Positions 1-8,701 of a stretch of 64,000 nt of DNA are shown here, piece after piece. Origin of the DNA: Paenibacillus glycanilyticus NBRC 16618 (GTDB lineage Bacteria; Bacillota; Bacilli; Paenibacillales; Paenibacillaceae). Below the pieces are notes generated by a model. The model was not told where the DNA came from and searched no databases. It saw only the letters and a list, made by a program, of their open reading frames with translations. Position 1 is the stretch's first letter; the number at the start of each line of letters is the position of its first letter. Both the position numbers and the translations under genes were made by a program. The stretch spans positions 1 to 64,000 of the forward strand of contig NZ_BILY01000020.1 of the NCBI RefSeq assembly GCF_004000805.1, read 5' to 3'.

Positions 1-730
1 CGGCAGCGTCGTGGGCGCGGTTCTCCGCCCACGACGCCGCCGAAGCCGCTTCGCGGACGGAGCCGCCGGCAAGCACGGCGACCTCGTCCGCGAGCGGCAG
101 CAGCGCATCGAGGTCGTGCGTGGCTACGACCGCTCCGCGCCCCGCCGCCCTATGCGCGTCTAGCATCGCGCACAAGCGGCGGATACCGTCGGCGTCTAAC
201 CCCGCCGTCGGCTCGTCGAGCAGCAGCCATTCCGGCTCGCATGCCATCAGGCAGGCCATGGCAAGCCTCCGCTGCTGCCCTCCGCTTAACGTCCAAGGAT
301 CGCGCTCCAGCAGCTCCCTCGGCAGTCCCGCCTGCTCCATCGCTTTTTCTATTCGGCTTTCCTTCTCTTCCGCATGCAGTCCGTAAGGCTTCAAGGAATA
401 ATCGAATTCCTCCCGTACCGTCGATGCAAACCATTGCGATTCGGATTGCTGGAGAGCAATGCCCGTTCTCATCACAATCGCCTTATTCAACCGCTGCTTT
501 TTTCCTCTGTTGTTCCAAAGCGATTCGTTGCCCTGATCGATTTGCCCGCCGGTTAAACGCCGCAAACCCGCCATTGTCTCCAGCAGCGTTGATTTGCCCG
601 AGCCGTTGTGACCAACAAGCAAAGTAATCGCTCCTTTACGGAAGATCAGGTTGATTCCGTTTAACAGCAGCTTGTCCGGATTATGGGCCGCGGCAACCGA
701 TACCTGCTTCAGCTTCCAATCGTCCTTCAT
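1..730 (-). CDS. ECF transporter ATPase (EcfA), 3' end beyond window
   Basis: ATP-binding subunit of an energy-coupling factor importer that powers uptake of a vitamin through a membrane S-component. The frame stays open to the window edge, giving about 243 residues. Walker A GHNGSGKST lies at residues 40-48; the signature LSGGQQ and Walker B LLLDEP follow, then a switch histidine in ATHD. The start ATG overlaps the stop of the upstream ATPase (ATGA), so the two are translationally coupled. With bioY divergent nearby, the likely cargo is biotin. A transmembrane EcfT subunit would be expected just beyond position 1 but cannot be seen. Confidence 0.9.
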   Translation of the reverse strand, partial: MKDDWKLKQVSVAAAHNPDKLLLNGINLIFRKGAITLLVGHNGSGKSTLLETMAGLRRLTGGQIDQGNESLWNNRGKKQRLNKAIVMRTGIALQQSESQWFASTVREEFDYSLKPYGLHAEEKESRIEKAMEQAGLPRELLERDPWTLSGGQQRRLAMACLMACEPEWLLLDEPTAGLDADGIRRLCAMLDAHRAAGRGAVVATHDLDALLPLADEVAVLAGGSVREAASAASWAENRAHDAA

Positions 731-1572
731 TCCGCAGTCACCGCCTTAGCAAGCATTTCGGGCGTCATAGGCAGCGGCTGCAGCTTTATCCCAAGCTTCT
801 CCAGCTCCCAAGCCGTTTGAATAACGTAAGGAGCGGAAAAGCCCAGCTCCTCGCATGGACTGCCTTCCCCGGAATAACGCCGTTCAAACAGCCGTTCTGC
901 TTTTCCGTCGAACCGGAGCTCTCCTTGCTCCAGCGCCAGGACGCGGTCGCCGGAAGCAAGCTCCTCCAGCTTTTGCGTAATCCAGATGACCGTTACCCCT
1001 CGGTTGTTCAGCTCTCTAACCTTTTCCATCACATAGATACAAGCTTCCGGGTCCAGCATCGCCGTTACTTCATCCAGAATCAGCATCGGCGTCTGCACGG
1101 CTAGGCAGCCCGCAATCGCCGTCAGCTGCTTCTGTCCGCCGGACAACGTTTCCACCGGTTGATGCATGCGGGCATGAAGACCGGTCTGACGCAGGGCATT
1201 CTCAGAAAGACCCGCTATCCTATTTCCTTCTACGCCATGCTGCTCCAGCATCATCACAACATCTTCCCAGGGAGTCGACCCCACCATGGAAGCATCCGGC
1301 TGCTGCAGCACCATAGGAATCTGACCCGTCATGAACCGCGATTGATCCTTCTCAACCCTGCCTTCCACCTGAAAAGCGCCAAAACCGGCGATAAGCCTCG
1401 CCAGCGTGCTTTTCCCGCTTCCGTTTCTGCCAATCAGGTTAATCCATTCCCCTGCAGCAATCGTTACCGTTACATTGCGCAACAGAAAAGGCTGGGCCTT
1501 CATTTGCTCCCCGTATGTAAGCGGCTTGACCGACACATTGGTCAGCTCAGCCAAATTTTTTTCCGAAAACAT
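727..1572 (-). CDS. ECF transporter ATPase (EcfA)
   Basis: Second ATPase of the same energy-coupling factor module; these enzymes work as a pair with EcfT and an S-component. In 281 residues it shows Walker A GRNGSGKST at 48-56, the Q-loop region QQPD near 90, the signature LSGGQ at 143-147 and Walker B LILDEV at 164-169. It overlaps the next ATPase by 4 bp. Its upstream region is shared with the divergent bioY and holds a BirA operator, so I infer that this is a biotin (BioMNY-like) transporter rather than a general-purpose ECF module. The specificity is inference. Confidence 0.92.
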   Translation of the reverse strand: MFSEKNLAELTNVSVKPLTYGEQMKAQPFLLRNVTVTIAAGEWINLIGRNGSGKSTLARLIAGFGAFQVEGRVEKDQSRFMTGQIPMVLQQPDASMVGSTPWEDVVMMLEQHGVEGNRIAGLSENALRQTGLHARMHQPVETLSGGQKQLTAIAGCLAVQTPMLILDEVTAMLDPEACIYVMEKVRELNNRGVTVIWITQKLEELASGDRVLALEQGELRFDGKAERLFERRYSGEGSPCEELGFSAPYVIQTAWELEKLGIKLQPLPMTPEMLAKAVTAE

Positions 1573-1620
1573 TCCTTCAACCTCTTCCCCAAATGAAAAA
1601 GCTGTGCTAAAATCCGATTT

Positions 1621-1650
1621 GTTAACCTTAATAAACTATAAACGGTTAAC
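1621..1650. promoter_or_regulatory. BirA operator between bioY and ecfA genes
   Basis: Perfect inverted repeat GTTAACC (1621-1627), 16-bp spacer, GGTTAAC (1644-1650). This matches the known BirA (biotin protein ligase/repressor) operator of Bacilli in half-site and spacing. TATA-like sequences for both directions lie in the spacer (TATAAA 1637-1642 on plus; TATAGT, complement of 1635-1640, on minus), so bound BirA could silence both bioY and the ATPase genes. Confidence 0.88.
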
Positions 1651-1663
1651 ATTCAAAACGCAA
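1635..1663 (-). promoter_or_regulatory. Candidate promoter of the ecfA pair
   Basis: On the minus strand TTGCGT (1658-1663) and TATAGT (1635-1640) are separated by 17 bp. The -35 match is weak, but the -10 falls inside the BirA operator spacer. Confidence 0.45.
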
Positions 1664-1685
1664 TCACTAAAGGAGTCGATCCGCC

Positions 1686-2303
1686 ATGCGCAACAGCAGT
1701 AATATTCGAAGCACCGTATTTATCGCCTTATTCGCCGCTCTCTTTATCGTAATGAGCGCCATTCAGATCAAAGTGGGTTCCTATGTGCCCATTACCCTTC
1801 AGACGCTTGCAGTCACGCTTGCCGGCGCCATTCTGGGCCCTCGCAAAAGCTTTATTTCGCTTTGGATCGTCATAGCCCTTACGGCAACCGGCCTTCCTCT
1901 ATTAAGCGGCAGAGGTGGCCTTGAGACTCTAACAGGAGCAACTGGCGGATTTATCTTTGCTTTCCCTTTCTGCGCTCTGCTGATCGGTTTTGCAACGCAA
2001 GCTCTCTTCCGCAGCGAAGCTCTTATGCGTAACCGCATAGTCGGATTTATCGCTTTATTTATCGTATTTGAGCTGTTTGGCTCTTTCCTTACTTACGTAC
2101 CCGGCGTACCATGGCTTATGCATGTAACGGGTCTGAATTGGGGCAAAGCGATGACAGCTGGCTGTTATCCTTACTTGCCCGGTGACGCGATCAAATCCTT
2201 TGTTGCGGCCGTTATCGTGCTGTCTCTCAAACCATACATTCTAAGAATTCAATCGTCAATCCGTTCCGGGCATAACGAGAGCCAGCTTCATACAACGATA
2301 TAA
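1686..2303 (+). CDS. bioY: Biotin transporter substrate-binding protein BioY
   Basis: Membrane S-component that captures biotin and passes it in with the ECF ATPases. At 205 residues it is the usual size, with about six hydrophobic helices. The BioY loop RGGLETLTGATGG is at residues 76-88, and PGDAIK near 166-170 supplies the conserved Asp and Lys of the biotin site. The start follows AAAGGAG (1669-1675) by 10 nt. It is the only plus-strand gene in the window and diverges from two ECF ATPases. The BirA operator just upstream indicates repression when biotin is plentiful. Confidence 0.95.
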   Translation: MRNSSNIRSTVFIALFAALFIVMSAIQIKVGSYVPITLQTLAVTLAGAILGPRKSFISLWIVIALTATGLPLLSGRGGLETLTGATGGFIFAFPFCALLIGFATQALFRSEALMRNRIVGFIALFIVFELFGSFLTYVPGVPWLMHVTGLNWGKAMTAGCYPYLPGDAIKSFVAAVIVLSLKPYILRIQSSIRSGHNESQLHTTI

Positions 2304-2318
2304 TAAAATACTTAAATC

Positions 2319-2359
2319 AAAAGCGGCTGCGCCAGGTACAATCCTGCACAGCCGCTTTT
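2319..2359. terminator. Bidirectional terminator between bioY and the S66 peptidase gene
   Basis: Perfect 11-bp inverted repeat AAAAGCGGCTG (2319-2329) and CAGCCGCTTTT (2349-2359). The arms carry A and T runs on both sides, which suits two convergent genes. Confidence 0.85.
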
Positions 2360-2381
2360 GCATGATCACTATTTAACCCCG

Positions 2382-3401
2382 TTAAGGAATGAAAACCTGC
2401 CTTACCTTTCCTTTTCCGTTACCCGCTTCAATCTCCGCGTAGGCTCCGTTAACAAAAGTAATTTGTGGAGGAACATGGCCGCAATCTATGTCGTACACGA
2501 TGGGCAGCTTTAGCTCCTCGTATAGCTCCGAGAACAAATCCTCCTCGGTGTATTGATCAACGGGAAGATGAACCGCGCTTCTGCCGAATAAAAGTCCGGC
2601 GCAGTTGTCGAACCAGCCTGCCAGCTTCATCTGGACTAACGATCTGCGCATATCCACCGTATTCAGTTCGCAATTCTCCAAATACCAGATAATTGGTTCG
2701 CCGTTAATATAACGGTTCTGGAAATCCTTCACTTGCCCGTAAGGAGTACCGATTAAATGCCGGATAACATCGATGCATCCCCCTAACAAGCGCCCGTTGA
2801 TCTGAACAGTTTCGTCTTTGGCTATTAATTTCCAGCTGGTTGGTTCCGTCAAATGAAAAATACACGGGCTGGGATGATCATGATCCCATTCCTTCTGATA
2901 ATACGGCGATGAATATTGCGTTATGGATTCTCCGGCTTTTAAGGAGAGCACCTCTTCCCACATTCCCGTCGTCTGGTCGGCATATTCACCCCGCTGGTCA
3001 ATGAGATTGGCTCCATGAGCGGTAGCAAGCCCCGTTGTTAACGTTACGGCCAGCAGCAGCACGCTAATATCGGAATAACCCATGATCCATTTTGCAGGGA
3101 GCTGTTCCCATTGCAAATGCTCCAATATCTCAATCAATAACTCTCCGCCCCACGGCGGAAAAATCATGCCGATCGAATCATCCCGCATCATTCGGTTAAA
3201 TTCGGCTGCCCTTGCGGGAGCCGGCGCCGACTTCGCTTTATGCTGCGTCCACACCGTATCCCCGTGTACCATCCGATAGCCTTTGTCCTCCATCCGACCG
3301 ATGGCAAGCTTCAACATCGGGTGAAGCTCCGTTCCAATTCCCGATGATGGCGCAGTTATCCCGATTACGGCTCCTTTTTGAAGCTGCGGATATCGAATCA
3401 T
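2382..3401 (-). CDS. S66 family peptidase (LD-carboxypeptidase/MccF-like)
   Basis: Serine peptidase of the S66 family, which trims the tetrapeptide of recycled peptidoglycan (LdcA) or inactivates microcin-type adducts (MccF). The nucleophile is probably Ser110 in GYSDIS; a Glu in YLENCE near 240 and a His in CGHVPP near 307 complete the Ser-Glu-His triad. The protein is 339 residues with no signal peptide, so cytoplasmic action is likely. I chose the ATG at 3401 because GAAAGGGGAA lies just upstream; a longer reading to 3551 runs through the terminator of the next gene. Which S66 subgroup it belongs to is not decided. Confidence 0.85.
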   Translation of the reverse strand: MIRYPQLQKGAVIGITAPSSGIGTELHPMLKLAIGRMEDKGYRMVHGDTVWTQHKAKSAPAPARAAEFNRMMRDDSIGMIFPPWGGELLIEILEHLQWEQLPAKWIMGYSDISVLLLAVTLTTGLATAHGANLIDQRGEYADQTTGMWEEVLSLKAGESITQYSSPYYQKEWDHDHPSPCIFHLTEPTSWKLIAKDETVQINGRLLGGCIDVIRHLIGTPYGQVKDFQNRYINGEPIIWYLENCELNTVDMRRSLVQMKLAGWFDNCAGLLFGRSAVHLPVDQYTEEDLFSELYEELKLPIVYDIDCGHVPPQITFVNGAYAEIEAGNGKGKVRQVFIP

Positions 3402-3485
3402 GCCACTTCCCCTTTCGATCTGCACTATGGATACGGAATACGACAGCCATTTAGGAAATTCCTCCATCCCGCGGAAAATAAAAAA

Positions 3486-3511
3486 GCAGACCAGGCTCTC
3501 GCCTGATCTGC
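3486..3511 (-). terminator. Terminator of the alcohol dehydrogenase gene
   Basis: 11-bp arms GCAGACCAGGC and GCCTGATCTGC (one mismatch), followed on the minus strand by a T-rich run. It lies just after the stop at 3520. Confidence 0.85.
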
Positions 3512-3519
3512 CTATATTC

Positions 3520-4683
3520 TTAAAGAGACAAGCGATAAATCGCCACGACATCTTCCTTCGTCAGCTTGCGGAAGTTGCCGCGGGTACCGCTTCCGGTTGT
3601 TTTCTCCGCCATCTCTTCCAGCCTGCTGTCGTCGATCTCGTAATCCGCGAGGCGCGACGGAGCGCCAATCGAATTCCAGAACTCGCGCAGCTTCGCAATC
3701 CCTTCACGGGCTACTTCAAGATCGCCCTTGCCTTCGGCGTTAACGCCGAATACGTTTACCGCGAACTGCTTGAAGCGTCCAACGTTATCTTCCACCACAT
3801 AGTTCATCCAGTTCGGGAACAAAATGGCGAGGCCGCCGCCGTGAGGAATATCGTACACCGCGGACACCGCATGCTCCATGTCATGGTTCGCCCAGTCTCC
3901 GATAACGCCCATCGACAACGTTCCGTTCAGCGCCATCGTACCGCAATACAGAATGGTCTCGCGCAGCTTCACGTTCGTCAAATCGTTCACAAGACCAGGA
4001 GCTGTCGCAATGACGGTGCGCAGAATCGTTTCGCAGAAGCCGTCTTGCACCGGAGTATTCGCATCATGATGGAAATATTGCTCCAATACGTGAGCCATCA
4101 TATCCACCATGCCATATACCGTATGGTCTTTTGGCGCGCTAGCCGTAAATGCCGGATCAAGGATGGAGAACGTCGGATAAGCCAGTACGTTGCCCCAGCC
4201 ATGCTTCTCAAGCGTATCTTGATTGGTAATAACCGAACCGGAGTTCATCTCGGAGCCCGTTGCCGCAAGCGTAAGCACGGTGCCAAGCGGAAGTGCTGCC
4301 TCCGGCTTCGCTTTGCGCGTTACGACATCCCAGAAGCTGCCCTCGTATTTCGCCGAAATAATAATGGCTTTCGCACAGTCAATCGTGCTGCCTCCGCCGA
4401 CGGCCAGCACCCAGTCAATCGACTCGGAGCGGCATAGCTCGGCGCCGCGGTGCACGGTCGACAGACGAGGGTTAGGTTCAACGCCGCTTAATTCGGTAAC
4501 CGTGCAACCCGCTTCATCCAGCTTAGCCAGTACCTGCTCGTATAGACCGTTTCGCTTAATGCTTCCTCCGCCGTAAACAAGCAGAACGCGTTTGCCCAGC
4601 TTTGCCGCTTCGGCGGGTAGCTGCTTCAATTGTCCTTCACCAAAGTGAAGGCGGGTCGGATTATAGTATGTAAATGGATTCAT
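3520..4683 (-). CDS. Iron-containing alcohol dehydrogenase (YugJ/BdhA/YqhD-like)
   Basis: NAD(P)H-dependent reductase or dehydrogenase of aldehydes and alcohols, cytoplasmic. The 387-residue protein has the nucleotide-binding GGGS at 96-99 and the full metal set Asp194, His198, His267 and His281, at the same numbering as Escherichia coli YqhD. The ATG at 4683 has AGAGGAG upstream; a start at 4719 would add 12 residues that do not look family-like. It is followed by its own terminator and preceded by one, so it is probably monocistronic. The substrate (butanal-like aldehydes) is inferred from the family only. Confidence 0.93.
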   Translation of the reverse strand: MNPFTYYNPTRLHFGEGQLKQLPAEAAKLGKRVLLVYGGGSIKRNGLYEQVLAKLDEAGCTVTELSGVEPNPRLSTVHRGAELCRSESIDWVLAVGGGSTIDCAKAIIISAKYEGSFWDVVTRKAKPEAALPLGTVLTLAATGSEMNSGSVITNQDTLEKHGWGNVLAYPTFSILDPAFTASAPKDHTVYGMVDMMAHVLEQYFHHDANTPVQDGFCETILRTVIATAPGLVNDLTNVKLRETILYCGTMALNGTLSMGVIGDWANHDMEHAVSAVYDIPHGGGLAILFPNWMNYVVEDNVGRFKQFAVNVFGVNAEGKGDLEVAREGIAKLREFWNSIGAPSRLADYEIDDSRLEEMAEKTTGSGTRGNFRKLTKEDVVAIYRLSL

Positions 4684-4792
4684 GTCGTATTTCTCCTCTT
4701 CTAATTGGTTTGTAGGCACAAATGTTCCGACAATTCATTTTGGCACAATCCCGTCTATATTATGAGCGTCTCCGCCAAAAACAATAGGGAAA

Positions 4793-4835
4793 AATAAAGA
4801 GAAGCGTTCTGATTCAGACCGCCTCTCTCTTTATT
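4793..4835 (-). terminator. Terminator of the miaB-ricA unit
   Basis: AATAAAGAGA (4793-4802) pairs with TCTCTTTATT (4826-4835), directly behind the ricA stop. T-rich sequence follows on the minus strand. The stem is AT-rich, so strength is uncertain. Confidence 0.65.
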
Positions 4836-5321
4836 CTAGTCGCATTCAGCCGGCGCTTCTACCGTAGCGTCCTCGACATTGATTTTCTCGGATACCGTAT
4901 CGCGCACGATCGAAATAACAAGCTGCAGCAAATAGTTGATGTCCGATTGGCTTTGCTGGAACTCCGATACGATCGGAATGCCGTCCAGCTCGTCCTGAAG
5001 AGTCTCCATTTCGCCTTCGATCTTCTTCACCATTTGCTCGTTTTTGAACGTTGTTTCGAATGCAACGACTTCTTTTTGCTTCTTCTTAATAAGGGCGATC
5101 AGCGATTGAACGCGATCATTGCCTTGAATCTGCTTCTCGGCACGCCGGTACTGCTGGACTTCCTCGGATGTAAAGATGAGATCCGCCAGTTCCTTCGCCT
5201 TGTGCATAATATCTTCACGGACCAGGAAATCGCGGGTATTGAATTTCGGAACATTGCAACCATGTTCATGGTCATGGTCATGATGGTGGTGCGAATTAAC
5301 TGCAGTCTGTTGTTCGGACAT
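4836..5321 (-). CDS. ricA: RicA (YmcA/YlbF family), RNase Y specificity factor, with His-rich N-terminus
   Basis: Small helical protein that with RicF and RicT forms the iron-sulfur Y-complex directing RNase Y processing and influencing sporulation, competence and biofilm. The C-terminal half (IPIVSEFQQSQ, NYLLQLV) aligns with B. subtilis YmcA, and the gene sits directly behind miaB as in Bacillus. Unusual is an N-terminal tail of about 25 residues with HHHHDHDHEHGC; the start at 5321 is preceded by GGGAGA at good distance, so the tail is probably translated. A Cys in the tail and another near the C-terminus (AECD) could serve as cluster ligands. RicA rather than RicF is inferred from position and similarity. 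Confidence 0.85.
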   Translation of the reverse strand: MSEQQTAVNSHHHHDHDHEHGCNVPKFNTRDFLVREDIMHKAKELADLIFTSEEVQQYRRAEKQIQGNDRVQSLIALIKKKQKEVVAFETTFKNEQMVKKIEGEMETLQDELDGIPIVSEFQQSQSDINYLLQLVISIVRDTVSEKINVEDATVEAPAECD

Positions 5322-5352
5322 CTATCATCTCTCCCACTAATTTGAGTCGCTT

Positions 5353-6930
5353 CTAGGATACGTTGCTGGCGGAGTTCGCCAAGGGTTCTGCTTTAATATA
5401 CCATGTTTTTGCTTCCGTTACACGAACATGTATAAATTGTCCGATCCATTCTATTGGACCTTCCAGGTGCACCAGCTTATTCGTGCGCGTCCGGCCGGCC
5501 AGAATATTCGGATTGTTCTTGCTCTCGCCTTCCACGAGCACTTCGACAATCTCGCCTTCCATCCGCTCATTGCTTCTGCGGCCAAGCTCGGCCATCAGCT
5601 CATTCAGCCGCTTCAGGCGATTCTTCTTCACTTCCATCGGCACGTTATCTTCCATACCTGCAGCCGGCGTGCCTTCGCGCGGCGAATAGATGAAGGTATA
5701 GGCAAAATCAAAGCCAACCTGGCGGACCAAGGTCATCGTATCCTCGAACTGTTCGTCCGTCTCGCCCGGGAACCCTACGATAATGTCCGTTGAGAGAGAC
5801 ACATTCGGAATCGCCCGTTTAATTTTCGCTGCAAGCTCAAAAATTTGCTCCCTGGAATATTTCCGGCTCATCCGCTTCAGCACTTCCGTGCTGCCCGATT
5901 GAATCGGCAGATGAATATGCTCAACCAGATTGCCGCCTTGCGCCAGCACCTCGATCAGATGATCGTCGAAATCCCGAGGATGGCTTGTCGTGAAGCGGAT
6001 ACGCGGAATATCGATCTTTGAAATGTCATGCATCAAATCGCCAAAGCGATAAGTGACGTCTTCAAAATCCTTCCCGTAGGCGTTAACATTTTGACCTAGC
6101 AAAGTAATCTCTTTGAAGCCCTGGCGTGCCAGCTCGCGCACTTCCGCAATGACATCCTCCGGCCTTCGGCTTCTCTCTTTGCCGCGCGTGTAAGGTACGA
6201 TGCAGTACGTACAGAACTTGTCGCAGCCGTACATAATGTTCACCCACGCACGCATGCCGTCCCGTTTCTTCGGCATATTCTCGATAATGTCGCCTTCCTT
6301 GGACCATACCTCAACAACCATTTCTTTGCTGAAATACGCGTTTTGCAGCAGATGCGGCAGACGGTGAATGTTATGCGTGCCGAAGATCATATCCACAAAA
6401 GCATGCTTCTGAAGAATTTTGCCCACCACCGACTCTTCCTGCGACATGCAGCCGCATACGCCCAGCAGAAGGTCCGGCTTTTGCAGCTTCAAGGTTTTGA
6501 GATGCCCAAGCTCACCGAACACCTTATCCTCGGCATTCTCGCGGATCGCGCAAGTATTCAGAAGAATGACGTCCGCCTGCATGCGGTCTTCGGTTCCGGT
6601 ATAACCCATCTCTTCGAACATGCCCTTCATCACTTCCGTGTCATGTTCGTTCATTTGGCAGCCGTACGTTTGTATCAAGTAGAATTTCCCTTTGCCGATG
6701 CTTTGCAGCTCCTCCGGAATCGAGAAATCGTAATGTACCTCTATATCTTCTTTTCCGCGTTTCTTTTCGTCTTTATAGTTCGGAGTGGAGTTAATTTGTA
6801 CGTTCCTGCCCTTAATGCGGTAGGTCGTTACCCCGTCTTCCTCGCTTAGCACTTTAGCATCCGAGAAGTCAAAGTATTTGGAATAGTCTTTAACCTTGTC
6901 GGATTGAGCTGCCGTGTTCCCCTTTGACAT
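5353..6930 (-). CDS. miaB: tRNA-2-methylthio-N6-dimethylallyladenosine synthase MiaB
   Basis: Radical-SAM methylthiotransferase that converts i6A37 to ms2i6A37 in tRNAs reading U-starting codons. Of 525 residues, about 80 form an N-terminal extension. The MTTase domain has the three auxiliary-cluster cysteines at 91 (QTYGCQMN), 127 (NTC) and 161. The radical-SAM motif CDKFCTYC (Cys236, 240, 243) follows, and a TRAM domain closes the protein. It is followed after 31 bp by ricA, another iron-sulfur protein. Confidence 0.97.
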   Translation of the reverse strand: MSKGNTAAQSDKVKDYSKYFDFSDAKVLSEEDGVTTYRIKGRNVQINSTPNYKDEKKRGKEDIEVHYDFSIPEELQSIGKGKFYLIQTYGCQMNEHDTEVMKGMFEEMGYTGTEDRMQADVILLNTCAIRENAEDKVFGELGHLKTLKLQKPDLLLGVCGCMSQEESVVGKILQKHAFVDMIFGTHNIHRLPHLLQNAYFSKEMVVEVWSKEGDIIENMPKKRDGMRAWVNIMYGCDKFCTYCIVPYTRGKERSRRPEDVIAEVRELARQGFKEITLLGQNVNAYGKDFEDVTYRFGDLMHDISKIDIPRIRFTTSHPRDFDDHLIEVLAQGGNLVEHIHLPIQSGSTEVLKRMSRKYSREQIFELAAKIKRAIPNVSLSTDIIVGFPGETDEQFEDTMTLVRQVGFDFAYTFIYSPREGTPAAGMEDNVPMEVKKNRLKRLNELMAELGRRSNERMEGEIVEVLVEGESKNNPNILAGRTRTNKLVHLEGPIEWIGQFIHVRVTEAKTWYIKAEPLANSASNVS

Positions 6931-7005
6931 GGTTGTTCACACTTCCCTCTACATGAAATATTGCGGATTTCCTTTTTATTCAAACATATCTTTGCCCATT
7001 AAAAA

Positions 7006-7014
7006 ATTATAGCA
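7006..7014 (-). promoter_or_regulatory. Candidate extended -10 promoter of miaB
   Basis: TGC-TATAAT on the minus strand (-10 at 7006-7011, TGn at 7012-7014), 75 bp before the miaB start. No good -35 box lies 17 bp upstream, which is typical of an extended -10 promoter. Confidence 0.5.
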
Positions 7015-7109
7015 CAACTATAGCAAGGATATCCATTTCATGCAGGCAACGTATGGTGAACGGCTGTCGCCGTCCTCAGGCGGGGGCGCGTTTCAGTCCT
7101 TAGAATTCA

Positions 7110-7152
7110 AAAAAAGGCCGACAACGGTACGGGACCGCTTGCCAGCCTTTTA
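7110..7152 (-). terminator. Terminator of pduL
   Basis: Imperfect hairpin with AAAAGGC-type arms around a CCCGTA loop, ending on the minus strand in a run of seven T (complement of 7109-7115), 20 bp behind the pduL stop. Confidence 0.8.
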
Positions 7153-7172
7153 TATCCGCCTATGACAGGCTC

Positions 7173-7748
7173 CTATTCGATGATTTCAGCCGTATCGCCG
7201 TTTTTGATGCCAGCTGCATTCGCTTCATCCGTATCGATATGCATATCCAGCGCGAAATCCGGAGATACGCGGGCAATAACCTGCTCAAATACAACTCCGC
7301 GCTCGCCTTGGAAGCGGACCTTCAGGTGCTGCTTATCTGCAATTCCCCATTTTTCCGCATCGCTTGTATGGAAATGAATGTGGCGCGCCGCCACGATAAC
7401 GCCTTCTCCGATAGTAACTTCGCCGGCTGGACCTTTGAGCGTGATGCCTGCGGATCCTTGGATATTGCCGGATTCTCTGACAGGCGGATTAATGCCCAGG
7501 GCAAAAGCATCCGTGCGCGATACTTCCAGCTGGGTAGCTTTGCGTACGGGACCCAAAATTCTTACTTTCGGAAAAGAGCCCTTTGGACCGATCACCGCAA
7601 CCGTCTCGTTTGCCGCGTATTGCCCCGGCTGGGACAATGGTTTTGCTTCCGTAAGTTCGCTGCCTTCTCCGAATAATATAGCGACATGCTCCGCAGAGAG
7701 GTGAATATGTCTTGCCGATACGCCTACGGGCACCATTTTTTGTTCCAT
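7173..7748 (-). CDS. pduL: Phosphate acyltransferase PduL-type (phosphate propanoyltransferase)
   Basis: Transfers an acyl group (acetyl or propionyl) between coenzyme A and phosphate; an evolutionarily separate alternative to Pta. In 191 residues it shows the two zinc-binding His motifs ARHIHLS (12-18) and ARHIHFH (121-127), with two PduL-type beta-barrel repeats. There is no encapsulation peptide or microcompartment gene nearby, so it probably acts free in the cytoplasm. AAAGGAG precedes the start by 9 nt. It follows korAB across a terminator, and its product chemistry (acetyl-CoA to acetyl phosphate) could link to oxoacid oxidation by KorAB; that link is inference. Confidence 0.9.
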   Translation of the reverse strand: MEQKMVPVGVSARHIHLSAEHVAILFGEGSELTEAKPLSQPGQYAANETVAVIGPKGSFPKVRILGPVRKATQLEVSRTDAFALGINPPVRESGNIQGSAGITLKGPAGEVTIGEGVIVAARHIHFHTSDAEKWGIADKQHLKVRFQGERGVVFEQVIARVSPDFALDMHIDTDEANAAGIKNGDTAEIIE

Positions 7749-7779
7749 ATGTTTCTACTCCTTTGTATCTATGTATGGT

Positions 7780-7820
7780 AAAAAAAAAAGACATACGGCA
7801 GTTGATAAAAATGCCGTATG
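7780..7820 (-). terminator. Terminator of korAB
   Basis: Perfect 9-bp arms CATACGGCA (7792-7800) and TGCCGTATG (7812-7820), then nine or more T on the minus strand (complement of 7780-7789), 13 bp behind the korB stop. Confidence 0.92.
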
Positions 7821-7832
7821 CCCATCATACAC

Positions 7833-8699
7833 TTATTTAAATTCGGCTACAAGTTTATTGAACTGTTCTTCCGACAGGGAAAGTTCCTGCTTCGCAAGCG
7901 CGTCAGCGCCAAAACCGCTGATCATGTCCTCGTACGATTTGCGCTGCGTGTTCTGATAGATCAGACCCGTCAGCATGCCCTCGGTTTCCATGATCTTGTT
8001 CATCGCCATAATGCGGTTCGAAGGATCGTAATCCGGGAACTGCTCCAGGTTCACGATGTTTTGTTTGAACCAGTCGTAGGTGTTGATTTTGTTAAACGTC
8101 ACGCATGGGCTGAACACGTTGATCAGAGAGAAGCCCTCATGCTTGATGCCCGCTTCGATCAGAGCCGTCAGCTGCTTCAAATCGCTCGAGAACGATTGGG
8201 CAACAAACGTAGCGCCGGCCGACATCGCAATCTCAAGCGGCGACAGCGTTGACTCGATCGATCCTTCAGGCGTCGACTTCGTTTTGAATCCTTCCGCGCT
8301 GCGGGGCGATGTCTGGCCTTTAGTCAGACCATAGATCTGGTTATCCATTACGATATACGTAATATTCAGGTTGCGGCGAATGGCATGAACGGTATGGCCC
8401 ATCCCGATCGCGAACCCGTCTCCGTCGCCGCCCGATGCGATAACGGTCAGCTCGCGGTTGGCAAGCTTAACGCCTTGCGCGATAGGCAATGCGCGACCGT
8501 GAATCCCGTGAAGGCCGTAAGCATTGATATAACCGGAAATACGGCCGGAACAGCCGATACCCGAAATCACCGCAAGCTCTTCCGGCTCAAGGCCCACGTT
8601 TGCCGCAGCGCGCTGAATAGCGGCTTGGATGGAGAAGTCTCCGCAGCCCGGGCACCAGTTCGGCTTCACATTATTTCGAAACTCTTTAAATGTTGCCAT
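7833..8699 (-). CDS. korB: 2-oxoacid:ferredoxin oxidoreductase, beta subunit
   Basis: Thiamine-diphosphate subunit of an enzyme that oxidatively decarboxylates 2-oxoglutarate or pyruvate to acyl-CoA while reducing ferredoxin. The 288-residue protein has CPGCG at 16-20 and further Cys in GIGCSG and SPCVTF that would hold a [4Fe-4S] cluster. GDGDGF and DNQIYGLTKGQTSP bind thiamine diphosphate. The ATG at 8699 follows the korA stop by 2 nt, with AAGGAG inside the end of korA, so the subunits are coupled. The choice of 2-oxoglutarate as substrate is by family analogy. Confidence 0.95.
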   Translation of the reverse strand: MATFKEFRNNVKPNWCPGCGDFSIQAAIQRAAANVGLEPEELAVISGIGCSGRISGYINAYGLHGIHGRALPIAQGVKLANRELTVIASGGDGDGFAIGMGHTVHAIRRNLNITYIVMDNQIYGLTKGQTSPRSAEGFKTKSTPEGSIESTLSPLEIAMSAGATFVAQSFSSDLKQLTALIEAGIKHEGFSLINVFSPCVTFNKINTYDWFKQNIVNLEQFPDYDPSNRIMAMNKIMETEGMLTGLIYQNTQRKSYEDMISGFGADALAKQELSLSEEQFNKLVAEFK

Positions 8700-8701
8700 G
8701 A

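Noticed and set aside
3402-3551. Extension of the S66 peptidase by 50 residues to 3551
   Set aside because: It would read through the alcohol dehydrogenase terminator and skip the good ribosome-binding site before the ATG at 3401.
4714-4748. Two direct repeats TTGTGCC upstream of the alcohol dehydrogenase (Rex-like half sites)
   Set aside because: Rex operators are inverted TTGTGAA...TTCACAA; these are direct, spaced 27 bp, and match only five bases.
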